Shown piece after piece: positions 31,114 through 38,514 of a stretch of DNA of 64,000 nucleotides. A model generated the notes under the pieces. It made no database searches and was not told the origin of the DNA. It saw only the letters and a program-made list of their open reading frames with translations. The position numbers and the translations under genes are program-made. Where the stretch lies: contig NZ_JACKTL010000067.1 in NCBI RefSeq assembly GCF_025822245.1, positions 110,672 to 174,671 of the forward strand, written 5' to 3'. Source of the stretch: Mycolicibacterium hodleri (lineage in GTDB: Bacteria > Actinomycetota > Actinomycetes > Mycobacteriales > Mycobacteriaceae). The first letter of the stretch is position 1, and every line of letters starts with the position of its first letter.

Positions 31114-31899
31114 TCAGTCCATGGACAGGCCGCCGTTGACCGGGAGGTAGTGGCCGGTGGTGAAGGCGGACGCCTCGCTTGCCAGGAAGGCCACGGTCCT
31201 GGCTATTTCCTCTGGCCGGACCAGCCGTCCCATGGGGTTGGTCGCGCCGAGGTGGTCGATCTGATCGGCCGTCAACTGTTCCGTCACCTTCGTTTCGTCG
31301 ACCGTGGCGGGTGCGACGAGGTTCGCCGTAATACCGTGCGGCGCCACCTCCAGTGCGACGTAGCGAACGAACTGGTCCAGGGCCGCCTTGGCGGTGCCGA
31401 GGGTGATCATCCCGGCGCGAGGCCGCCTGGACAACCCTGTGCTGAGGTACACCAGGCGTCCGTACTTGCGCGACATCATCCCGGGCACAACGGCTTTGGT
31501 GACGAGGAACGCGGCGTGCAACTCGCGGTCGAGCTTGCCGCCAAGCTGCTCCCAACTCAGATCGGCGAACGACGTGATCGCGAACGGGATGAGGGCGTTG
31601 TGCACGACCACGTCGATTCGGCCCCATCGTCGTTCGGTCTCGCTCATCAGTGCCGACACGTCGTCGGCTGCGGTTACGTCGGCCCGAATCGCAACGGCTT
31701 CACCACCGGCGGCACTGATGGTCTCGACTACCTCGTCAGCCTCTGCGGCGCTGGAACGATAGTTGACGACCACACGGAACCCACCGCTGGCGAGGAGCGA
31801 CGCAGTCGCCGCACCGATTCCCCGGCTGGCGCCGGTGACCACCGCGACCCGCCTCGGCCTGGAGGCCGGAGTCGTGTCGGACGTTGATGACGAGGGCAT
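31114..31899 (-). CDS. SDR-family protein lacking the catalytic Tyr
   Basis: 261-aa short-chain dehydrogenase-like protein. Cofactor motif VVTGASRGIGAAT, VVHNA in place of NNAG, and the C-terminal HYLPVNGGLSMD are present. The active-site segment reads MITLGTAKAAL where a canonical SDR has Y-x-x-x-K: the Lys is kept but the Tyr is Leu (codon CTC). It may be non-catalytic or use another acid. The ATG at 31899 follows GGAGATG; an in-frame ATG at 31938 is less likely. First gene of a short unit with the NMT1-like and perhaps TetR genes. Confidence 0.87.
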   Translation of the reverse strand: MPSSSTSDTTPASRPRRVAVVTGASRGIGAATASLLASGGFRVVVNYRSSAAEADEVVETISAAGGEAVAIRADVTAADDVSALMSETERRWGRIDVVVHNALIPFAITSFADLSWEQLGGKLDRELHAAFLVTKAVVPGMMSRKYGRLVYLSTGLSRRPRAGMITLGTAKAALDQFVRYVALEVAPHGITANLVAPATVDETKVTEQLTADQIDHLGATNPMGRLVRPEEIARTVAFLASEASAFTTGHYLPVNGGLSMD

Positions 31900-31963
31900 C
31901 GCACATCTCCTTAAGGCGTCGGGGAAGCGGCGAGACACCGAACGTTCTGGGCGCCGTCGAGAT

Positions 31964-32130
31964 CCGCAGTCGGCGACAGCTACCGTCGAACGCGGACTTC
32001 ACGCGCTCGGGACGGTGAGTGAGGCTCCAAAGCTTGGTGCTGACACCCAGATCGTCTCGCGCCGCCGTTCCCTCGGTCAAGGCCCAACCGCGTCCCCCAG
32101 GCGCTCGCTACATTGGGTAGGAACACCCAT
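31964..32130 (-). pseudogene. Aldo-keto reductase remnant
   Basis: The minus-strand frame from 32080 reads ARDDLGVSTKLWSLTHRPERV, then KSAFDGSCRRLRI, matching the REDLFVTTKLWNNNHRPDRV-KPALQASLRKLGL segment of the intact reductase at 27817-28758. Upstream, SERLGDAVG appears in a different frame, and downstream the similarity ends before the His-containing strand. Only about 55 codons of the central barrel survive, with at least one frameshift. It lies between the SDR and HAD genes. Confidence 0.7.
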
Positions 32131-32154
32131 ACTCGAGTGGCCCTAGGAAATTCC

Positions 32155-32886
32155 ATGACGAGCCTCGACCCCGCAGCGCCGTCGGTGTTGGTCTTCGACG
32201 TCAACGAGACTCTGCTCGACATCGAATCGCTCGGTCCGCACTTCGAGCGGATCTTCGGCGACGCAAATGTCCTTCGCACGTGGTTCGGCGAGCTCGTCAC
32301 CTATTCGATGACGCTGACGCTGTCCGGCTACTACGTCGACTTCTTCGCCCTCGGCAGGGCAGTCCTGCAGATGGTCGCCACGATCCGCGACGTGGCGCTC
32401 ACCGACGACGACGTGCGGTCACTGGCCGAGGGAATGCGCACGATGCCCGCCCACCCCGACGTGGCCCCGGGCTTGGCGCAGCTACGGGCCGACGGCTACC
32501 GTCTGGTGACCCTGACCAATTCACCGCATCAGCCCAACGTCTCGTCGCCACTGGACAATGCCGGTCTTGGCGACTTCTTCGAGCACCAGTTCACGGTGGA
32601 CACCCTGGGTGTGTTCAAGCCGTCGATCCACCTCTACCGCCGGGTGGCCGCGCAGCTCGGAGTCGACACGTCGCAGTGCATGATGGTGGCGGCGCACACC
32701 TGGGACACCATCGGGGCGCAGGGCGCCGGCATGCGCAGCGCCCTGATCACCCGGCCCGGCAATGCTCCGCTGGTGACGGCGGGCGTGCCACAGCCAAACC
32801 TGTTGGCCTGCAACATCACCGATCTTGCTAGCCTGCTGAAGCCCCGTCCCGGTAGGCCTCCAGCAGCCGAAGCCACACTTCACTGA
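32155..32886 (+). CDS. HAD-superfamily hydrolase (haloacid dehalogenase type II)
   Basis: 243-aa HAD hydrolase. Nucleophile Asp in VFDVNETLLD (motif I), Thr/Ser in LTNSPH (motif II), Lys in FKPSIHLY (motif III) and Asp in AAHTWDTIGA (motif IV) are all present. The spacing and cap fit L-2-haloacid dehalogenases. The ATG at 32155 follows TAGGAA. Its last 59 bases overlap the 3' end of the convergent flavoprotein gene. A second HAD gene of the same type lies at 37804-38514. Confidence 0.9.
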   Translation: MTSLDPAAPSVLVFDVNETLLDIESLGPHFERIFGDANVLRTWFGELVTYSMTLTLSGYYVDFFALGRAVLQMVATIRDVALTDDDVRSLAEGMRTMPAHPDVAPGLAQLRADGYRLVTLTNSPHQPNVSSPLDNAGLGDFFEHQFTVDTLGVFKPSIHLYRRVAAQLGVDTSQCMMVAAHTWDTIGAQGAGMRSALITRPGNAPLVTAGVPQPNLLACNITDLASLLKPRPGRPPAAEATLH

Positions 32887-34270
32887 TCGTCGGAAAGCAC
32901 GGCACCGCGTGCCAGAGCCGTGCGATCGGCACCCGGCCCGCGACGGCGACGGTGGCCGAGTGCAACATCTCCACCACCCCGGGACCCACGAAGCCGACCC
33001 CGAGCAGCGTGTGGTCGTCCTCGTCGACCACCATCCGTGCCCGACCGGTGTAGCCGTCGGCGTAGAAGTTCGCGCCGGGCACGGACAGCCCCATGTCCAC
33101 CTCGACCGTCCGCACCCGGTGTCCTCGCTGCCGCGCCTGGTCAGCGGTGAGCCCCACCGCCGCCGCCTCCGGATCGGTGAAGAAGGCCTGCGGGACGGCG
33201 AGGTCGTTGGCGGTGGCCACGTGCGCGCTCCACGGGTCGGAGTCCACGGGTCGGCCGTGCGCACGCGCGCCGATCACCGCGCCGGCGATGCGCGCCTGAT
33301 ACTTGCCCTGGTGTGTCAGCAGCGCCTGGTGGTTGACGTCGCCGAGCGCGTACAGCCACTGGCCCTCGACGCCTCGGGCCAAACACGTCTCGTCGACGTC
33401 GAGCCACGAACCGGGCGCGAGCCCGATGCTCTCCAGCCCGATGTCGGCGGTGTTCGGTGTCCGGCCGGTGGCGAAGAGGATCTCGTCCACCTCGAGCCCG
33501 TCGCCGGTGTCGAGGGTGACCTGGATGGGCCCGCGTCCGCCGGGGCGGTGCAGCTCGGTGACGAGCACCTCGGTTCGTACGTCGACGCCTGCCTCGAGGA
33601 GACCGCCGTGGACGTACTCACCGATGAACGCCTCCATTCGCGGCAGCAGCCGGGCGGTCCGCGACAGCAGCGTGACCCGTGAGCCCAAACCGTGCCAGGC
33701 CGTGGCCATTTCGACGCCCACTCCCCCGGCGCCCACCACCGCAAGCCGATCGGGGACCGTACTGCTGTCGGTCGCCCGGCGATTGGTCCACGGCTTGGCC
33801 TCGGCGACGCCGGGAAGGTCGGGCACCGCGGCGGTGCTGCCGGTGCACACGATCACTGCGTGTCGGGCATGGAGTTCCAGTCGTCGCTCCGAGGTGGTGA
33901 CGACGACGCGACGTGCCCCGTCGAGGCGGGCGTGCCCGCGAATCAGGTCGACGCCCATGCCGACGACCGCGCCGGCGACCGGGGCGTCGTCCCAGTTGGT
34001 GACGTACCGATCTCGCCGGGCGAAGACGCCCTTCGCGTCGATCGCGCCGACGACGGCTTCGCGGGCCCCGTCGACCTTGCGCGCCTCGGCGACGGCGAGC
34101 ACCGGTCGCAGCAGGGACTTGCTCGGCACGCACCCCCAGTAGTTGCATTCGCCCCCAACGAGTTCACGCTCGACGAGCGCGACCGACAGACCTTCCGCGT
34201 GGGCGCGGTCGGCGGCATTGATGCCCACCGGCCCGCCGCCCAGGACGACGACGTCGTAGACCTCTGCCAT
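32828..34270 (-). CDS. Pyridine nucleotide-disulfide oxidoreductase-family flavoprotein
   Basis: 480-aa FAD protein of the dihydrolipoamide dehydrogenase/mercuric reductase family. FAD motif VLGGGPVGINAA, redox pair Cys42-x4-Cys47 (ECNYWGCVPSK), NAD motif VVGAGGVGVEMA and ATGRTPNT, ALGD are clear. The C-terminal dyad that normally reads His-Pro-Thr-x-x-Glu is FPTISE, so the acid-base His is absent; thiol-disulfide exchange with lipoamide or glutathione is unlikely. ATG at 34270 after GGGAGAG. Two TGGG-N8-CCCA sites lie 89-127 bases upstream, next to the tandem TetR gene, its likely regulator. Confidence 0.9.
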   Translation of the reverse strand: MAEVYDVVVLGGGPVGINAADRAHAEGLSVALVERELVGGECNYWGCVPSKSLLRPVLAVAEARKVDGAREAVVGAIDAKGVFARRDRYVTNWDDAPVAGAVVGMGVDLIRGHARLDGARRVVVTTSERRLELHARHAVIVCTGSTAAVPDLPGVAEAKPWTNRRATDSSTVPDRLAVVGAGGVGVEMATAWHGLGSRVTLLSRTARLLPRMEAFIGEYVHGGLLEAGVDVRTEVLVTELHRPGGRGPIQVTLDTGDGLEVDEILFATGRTPNTADIGLESIGLAPGSWLDVDETCLARGVEGQWLYALGDVNHQALLTHQGKYQARIAGAVIGARAHGRPVDSDPWSAHVATANDLAVPQAFFTDPEAAAVGLTADQARQRGHRVRTVEVDMGLSVPGANFYADGYTGRARMVVDEDDHTLLGVGFVGPGVVEMLHSATVAVAGRVPIARLWHAVPCFPTISEVWLRLLEAYRDGASAG

Positions 34271-34358
34271 GTTCTCTCCCACCTCGTGTGCGCGAAGTGC
34301 GCGTAAGGATCTCGCCCGCGTCGAGGCCACGGTCGGCGTGGTGAGCGATCACGCACAA

Positions 34359-34396
34359 TGGGTCTTACCGCCCATTATTGTGGGTGACGCAGCCCA
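34359..34396. promoter_or_regulatory. Two tandem TGGG-N8-CCCA operators
   Basis: Site 1 TGGGTCTTACCGCCCA (34359-34374) and site 2 TGGGTGACGCAGCCCA (34381-34396) are spaced by six bases. Both continue into TTAT or TAAT. They lie upstream of the flavoprotein gene and immediately behind the tandem TetR gene. Matching sites occur at 35929 and 36132. Confidence 0.75.
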
Positions 34397-34432
34397 TAAT
34401 GTCCAGGGCGTCGGCCCGAGAATGGGCCCCTT

Positions 34433-35773
34433 CTACGACCTCTTCGGCCTCGCTGCAGACTTGGGCCGGCGCGCGGCAAAGCTGGTGACGTAGTCGAGCG
34501 CAGCGTTCGCGGCAGTCCGAAAGGGTTCGGCGGTTCCGGTGACGTGCGTGAGCAACGTGCCGCCCTGGTGGGCGGCGATCATCGCGACGGCGAGGTGGCG
34601 GGGATCGGCGTCGGGCGTCAGGTCGCCACGTCGGCACATCGCCCCCAGCCCGTCCTCGAAGACCTGCAGCCAGCGGTCGTACCCGTCGGCCAGTGCGTCG
34701 AGCACGACGTCGTCGGCTTCGAGCAGTTCACCGGTCAGGGATCCGTAGACACATCCGCCGCGCAGGTAGTTCTCGCCGGCCTGGGCCCAACACAGATCGG
34801 CCCAGGTCCGCAGGGAGTCGAGGGTGTCCAGGTGACCGAGTGCCCCCTGGGTGTGGAAGGCGACGACGAAGTCGGTGCGCGCCGCGATGACCTCACGCGT
34901 GAGATCTTGCTTGTCCTCGAAGTAGTGGGAGATCTGCGATCCGCTGACGCCGACGGCTCGGCGCACGTCGTCCAGGCTGGTGCCGTTCACTCCTCGCTCG
35001 AAGATCAGCTCGGCGGCGCCGTCGATGATGCGGGCACGGGTGGCCATGCCCTTGGCCGTGAACCGTGGGGCGGCCTCCTGCTCCACGGGGTGCCGACGTC
35101 GTCGGGGTCGGGACTTTCGCGCGGGGCGCGGGGCGCGCTCGTCGGCGTCCTTGGCGAACATGCGGATGTAGTCGACGACGCACCGGGTGACGTCCGCCAG
35201 CGGCCACTCCTGCCGGTAGGCGAAGGCCAGCAGGCCGGCACCCTGATGCAGGCTGACGACCACCAGCGCCAGCTGGCGGGGTTGGGCCGAATTGACCAGC
35301 AGGCCTTGGCTCTTCATCCGTGCGAACGAGTCCTCGAGCAGGGTGACCCAGCGCCAGTACCCGTCGGCGAACGTCTGCCGGGTGGCCGCGTCCGACTTCG
35401 CCAGCTGACCGGCCAGCACGTGGTACGTGGCGGTGCCGCGGTAGCCGACCTTGCGCAGGTAGCGGACGTTGAGACGTGCCCACTGCTCCCAGTCCTCGAA
35501 GGTGTCGAGTCCCCCCAGCCGTGGCTGCCGGTGGAACTGCAACACGATCTCGACCTGGCGTTTCACGACGGCGCGGATGAGGTCCTGCCGGTCCACGAAG
35601 TAGTGGTTGAGCTGCGATCCGCTGACCGAGGCCGCCTGACGCACCTTGTCCAGGTTGAACGCCGTCAGCCCGTCGGCGAGCAGGACGTCGGCGGCCGAGC
35701 TCAGGATGCGCTCCCGGGTCGCGAGCCCCTTGGCGGTGAAACTCCGGCTCTCCGACGCATCTGCGGTGGTCAT
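34433..35773 (-). CDS. Single-chain tandem TetR regulator (two TetR units fused)
   Basis: 446-aa protein composed of two complete TetR units. Unit 1 (about 12-215) has SFTAKGLATRERIL and VSGSQLNHYFVDRQDL; unit 2 (about 236-440) has RFTAKGMATRARII and VSGSQISHYFEDKQDL. The parallel motifs, including the C-terminal LHQGAGLL/AHQGGTLL pair, show an internal duplication. An Arg/Pro-rich linker (RKSRPRRRRHPV) joins them. TetR proteins normally homodimerise; this one could act as a built-in pseudo-dimer. ATG at 35773. Four TGGG-N8-CCCA sites flank it and neighbouring promoters and are its probable operators. Ligand unknown. Confidence 0.92.
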   Translation of the reverse strand: MTTADASESRSFTAKGLATRERILSSAADVLLADGLTAFNLDKVRQAASVSGSQLNHYFVDRQDLIRAVVKRQVEIVLQFHRQPRLGGLDTFEDWEQWARLNVRYLRKVGYRGTATYHVLAGQLAKSDAATRQTFADGYWRWVTLLEDSFARMKSQGLLVNSAQPRQLALVVVSLHQGAGLLAFAYRQEWPLADVTRCVVDYIRMFAKDADERAPRPARKSRPRRRRHPVEQEAAPRFTAKGMATRARIIDGAAELIFERGVNGTSLDDVRRAVGVSGSQISHYFEDKQDLTREVIAARTDFVVAFHTQGALGHLDTLDSLRTWADLCWAQAGENYLRGGCVYGSLTGELLEADDVVLDALADGYDRWLQVFEDGLGAMCRRGDLTPDADPRHLAVAMIAAHQGGTLLTHVTGTAEPFRTAANAALDYVTSFAARRPKSAARPKRS

Positions 35774-35928
35774 CGTGCATACGAAGATACCTGCGCGGGT
35801 GCTTTTGGCGGGTGTGACCAGGGCCGACGGCGTGCCGCGAGGTGTCGACGCTCCCGCCGACCGCCGACGGCGGTCAAGAAGACTCCGATCGTGACGAACT
35901 CGCGCCGCCATGGCGCCCTCCCATCAAT

Positions 35929-35944
35929 TGGGTGTGCCGACCCA
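35929..35944. promoter_or_regulatory. TGGG-N8-CCCA operator, third copy
   Basis: TGGGTGTGCCGACCCA followed by TTATG, as in site 1. It lies about 155 bases upstream of the tandem TetR ATG, consistent with autoregulation. Confidence 0.7.
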
Positions 35945-36006
35945 TTATGTTTGGACGACTCCGAGGCGCCACGGTGCCTGACCGGCGGCATGCGGCGCCA
36001 CGAGGC

Positions 36007-36046
36007 GTCATCATTCGTTGACGATCGTCATCATCCGTTGACGACC
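36007..36046. repeat. 20-base tandem direct repeat
   Basis: GTCATCATTCGTTGACGATC is followed immediately by GTCATCATCCGTTGACGACC; 18 of 20 positions match. Each unit contains TTGACG, a possible -35 hexamer. It may be a direct-repeat operator for the downstream ANTAR gene. Confidence 0.6.
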
Positions 36047-36131
36047 CCGAAGCGCAGGTGCCCCACCAGCCCCGGCACAGCGACTTCCAAGGTTGAAAAG
36101 CCTCGACCCCGAGACGGCCGGGACTATCGTT

Positions 36132-36147
36132 TGGGTGCACGGCCCCA
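36132..36147. promoter_or_regulatory. TGGG-N8-CCCA operator, fourth copy
   Basis: TGGGTGCACGGCCCCA, 46 bases before the ANTAR start codon. It extends the proposed tandem-TetR regulon to the ANTAR-MOSC operon. Confidence 0.6.
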
Positions 36148-36193
36148 TTTCACGATCACCCAAGTGGGCCGACGTCGTAGAGGGAGACCGCAC

Positions 36194-36478
36194 GTGAACG
36201 GCAGCAACCGCCTCGCCGATCCATGGACGGACGAGCATTCCGGGACTCGAAGCCTAGACCTCGCCCTGGGGATACTGGTGGGCCTGCGGCGCTGCGAACC
36301 GGCGGACGCCTTCGCGGAACTGGTGCAGGTGAGCACCGACCGCGGCCTGTCGCCGTTCGCGCTCGGGCGGGCCCTGGTAGCGGCGGCCAGTCGCGGTCAC
36401 GTCGTCGACTCTGACGCCGCAGCCGTCGTGGCAGTTGAGTGGGGTGATCTACTCGACGCCCATAAGGTGTCGTCATGA
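36194..36478 (+). CDS. Small ANTAR-domain protein
   Basis: 94-aa protein with an ANTAR-like three-helix domain at about residues 19-66: SLDLALGILVGLRRCEPADA, FAELVQVSTDRG, ALGRALVAAAS. ANTAR domains bind paired stem-loops in mRNA and antiterminate transcription. No receiver or GAF domain is attached, unlike most relatives. The GTG start follows GAGGGAG. The stop overlaps the MOSC start (ATGA), so the pair is translationally coupled. Identification is by motif pattern and moderately sure. Confidence 0.68.
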   Translation: MNGSNRLADPWTDEHSGTRSLDLALGILVGLRRCEPADAFAELVQVSTDRGLSPFALGRALVAAASRGHVVDSDAAAVVAVEWGDLLDAHKVSS

Positions 36479-37308
36479 CCGCTTCCGCCGTCGACGTGCA
36501 GATGCACGTGGGCACGCTGTACCGCTACCCGGTGAAGTCGATGCTCGGCGAGGCCGTTGACGCCTTGTTCGTCGACGAGCAAGGCGTCCAGAACGATCGT
36601 CGCCTGGCATTGATCGACGAGGCGACCGGCCGAGTGGCAAGCGCCAAGCAGGCCCGGCTGTGGCGTGATCTCCTAACTTGCAGCGCAACAGTGCATTCCG
36701 ACCGAGTGAGCATCCGCCTGCCCGACGGATCGCACGTGTCGGCCGACGCGGACGAGGTGGACGCGCGGCTCTCCGAGCTGCTCGACCGCCCGGTCCGCCT
36801 GGCGCACAGTCGGCCGGCAGGCGCGTCGTTGGAGCGGGCCGACCCCGAGCAGGTACTCGAGTTCGGCCTGGACGCCGAGGTCGACGCGCCACTGTTGGAG
36901 TTGGCGGAGGCCACCCCGGGCACCTCGTTCACCGACTACGCCCCGGTGCACGTCATCACCACCGCAACGCTCGAACGCATCGGCACGGAGGCCGAGCGCT
37001 ACCGCCCCAATCTGGTGATCGCGACCCCGCCGGGCTTTCCGGCCTACGCCGAAAACGATTGGACGGGTAGCACTCTCGTGGTCGGACAGGTGCGGCTCCG
37101 CGCCATCGGCCCGACACCGCGATGCGTCATCCCCACGCTGGAGCACGGCTCGTTGCCGAGGGATCCGGGTGCGCTGCGGACGCCGGCGGCCGAAAACCGC
37201 GTCCCCGCACTGGACATGGGCGTGTTGCCGTGCGCGGGGGCGTACCTGGAGGTCGTCGTCGCGGGCACCATGCGCCGGGGCGACCGCGTCGAGCTCGAAC
37301 CGCGGTAG
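36475..37308 (+). CDS. MOSC-domain protein
   Basis: 277-aa protein with an N-terminal MOSC_N beta barrel (VGTLYRYPVKSMLGEAVD) and a C-terminal MOSC domain ending MRRGDRVELE. The conserved Cys of the family, which carries persulfide or binds molybdenum cofactor in related proteins, is present in PTPRCVIPTLEHGSLPRD. Possible molybdenum-dependent reductase of N-hydroxylated compounds, or sulfur carrier. Translationally coupled to the ANTAR gene. Confidence 0.9.
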   Translation: MTASAVDVQMHVGTLYRYPVKSMLGEAVDALFVDEQGVQNDRRLALIDEATGRVASAKQARLWRDLLTCSATVHSDRVSIRLPDGSHVSADADEVDARLSELLDRPVRLAHSRPAGASLERADPEQVLEFGLDAEVDAPLLELAEATPGTSFTDYAPVHVITTATLERIGTEAERYRPNLVIATPPGFPAYAENDWTGSTLVVGQVRLRAIGPTPRCVIPTLEHGSLPRDPGALRTPAAENRVPALDMGVLPCAGAYLEVVVAGTMRRGDRVELEPR

Positions 37309-37314
37309 ACCGCG

Positions 37315-37752
37315 TCAGCTGCCGGCGAGTTCGAAGACGGGGATCACCCGGTCGGTCTTCTTCTGGTACTCGCCGAAGCCGGGCGCCCGCTCGACGATGA
37401 GGTCGTAGACGCGGTCGCGCTCGGCCTTCGGCAGTTCGTGGGCGACCATCTGCGTCGGCGGATCGGCACCGATCTCCACGGTGACGGTCGGGTCGGCCCG
37501 GAAGTTGAACACCCACCCCGGGCTGGCGTCGCGGCCGGCCGCCGAGCCGACGACGTAGATCTTGTCGTCGACGTCGAAGTAGGCGATGAGGTTCTCGCGT
37601 CGCTCACCGCTCTTGGCACCCGTCGAGGTCACGATCAACAGCGGGAAGCCCTCGAACTGCCCGCCGACCTTTCCACCGTTGCTTCGGAACTCCGCGATGT
37701 TGCGTGCGTTGAATTCGCGTTCGGACGTCATCTCGTCAGCCATGGGTTCCAT
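37315..37752 (-). CDS. F420-dependent nitroreductase-like (Ddn family) protein
   Basis: 145-aa split-barrel protein of the deazaflavin-dependent nitroreductase family. Typical segments are FEGFPLLIVTSTGAKSGERR, GSAAGRDASPGWVFNFRADP and VEIGADPPTQMVAHEL. Ddn-type proteins use reduced F420 to reduce quinones and nitroimidazoles at the membrane. Three in-frame ATGs (37752, 37743, 37731) are possible starts; none has a strong ribosome-binding site. It converges with the MOSC gene and is divergent from a HAD gene. Confidence 0.9.
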   Translation of the reverse strand: MEPMADEMTSEREFNARNIAEFRSNGGKVGGQFEGFPLLIVTSTGAKSGERRENLIAYFDVDDKIYVVGSAAGRDASPGWVFNFRADPTVTVEIGADPPTQMVAHELPKAERDRVYDLIVERAPGFGEYQKKTDRVIPVFELAGS

Positions 37753-37803
37753 GGTGGCACCGTCACGCGCAGGTGCGCACGATTAACAGCGGAGTCTGCT
37801 TGA

Positions 37804-38514
37804 GTGGAAGCCATGGACAGATCCGCATTGGTCCCCGAGCAGATTGACGCCGTCGTCTTCGACGTCATCGGAACCCTCGTCGACGAAGACGGGACATGGC
37901 AGGCAGTGGCCGAACGCCTCGCCGCCGAAGCCGGTGTGGACGACGGCGCGGCCCTCTACACGGTCTGGGCCGAGATCCTCGAACAGCAGATGAACGCCGT
38001 CGTGGACGGCACCGCGCCCTCGCGACCGCATCGACAGCTCGTCAATGACTCGGCGCGCGAGGCCATCACGCGGTCGGGCGGGAACCCCGCACCCGCCGCC
38101 CTGGCCCTCGTGCAAGACCTGGACTCCGAATACCCCGCGTGGCCGGACGTGGCGCCCGCGACGGCGGCGCTTCGCAAGAACCACCTCGTCGCCGGCGTCA
38201 GCAACGGCGATCTCGATTCGCTTGCACGGCTGGCGAATACCAACGCAATCAGCTGGGACGTCGCCCTGTCCACCGGGTCGGCGGGCACCTTCAAACCCGC
38301 TCCCGCCGCCTATGAGTATGCGATCGACGCGCTCCGGCTCGACCCGGCACGGACGCTGTTCGTCGCAGCTCATCCCTGGGATCTCCGCGCAGCGTCCGAG
38401 CACGGGTTCCGTACCGCCTACGTCGCTCGCCCCGGCGCGGAGCGCCCATCGGCCGACGACTCGTTCGACCTCTACGCAGAGGACCTCGCCGCACTGGTCG
38501 AGTTGCTCTCCTAG
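37804..38514 (+). CDS. HAD-superfamily hydrolase
   Basis: 236-aa HAD enzyme with motif I VFDVIGTLVD, motif II GVSNGD, Lys in GTFKPAPAAY and motif IV VAAHPWDLRAA. It belongs to the same haloacid dehalogenase-like group as the gene at 32155-32886. The GTG at 37804 has GGAG nine bases upstream; ATG at 37813 is an alternative. Its stop overlaps the stop of the convergent membrane protein gene by three bases. Confidence 0.88.
   Translation: MEAMDRSALVPEQIDAVVFDVIGTLVDEDGTWQAVAERLAAEAGVDDGAALYTVWAEILEQQMNAVVDGTAPSRPHRQLVNDSAREAITRSGGNPAPAALALVQDLDSEYPAWPDVAPATAALRKNHLVAGVSNGDLDSLARLANTNAISWDVALSTGSAGTFKPAPAAYEYAIDALRLDPARTLFVAAHPWDLRAASEHGFRTAYVARPGAERPSADDSFDLYAEDLAALVELLS

Larger units (their letters stand above)
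35774..36193. other. 420-base regulatory gap
   Basis: No convincing gene. The long plus-strand frame that crosses here is open only by GC bias until it becomes the ANTAR gene. The gap holds two TGGG-N8-CCCA sites (35929 and 36132), a CCCATCAATTGGG inverted repeat beside the first, and a 20-base tandem repeat at 36007-36046. It serves the tandem TetR gene on one side and the ANTAR-MOSC operon on the other. Confidence 0.7.

Noticed and set aside
34544..36478. 644-codon plus-strand frame antisense to the tandem TetR
   Set aside because: Only the last 94 codons, from 36194, show a domain and a ribosome-binding site; the rest is shadow.
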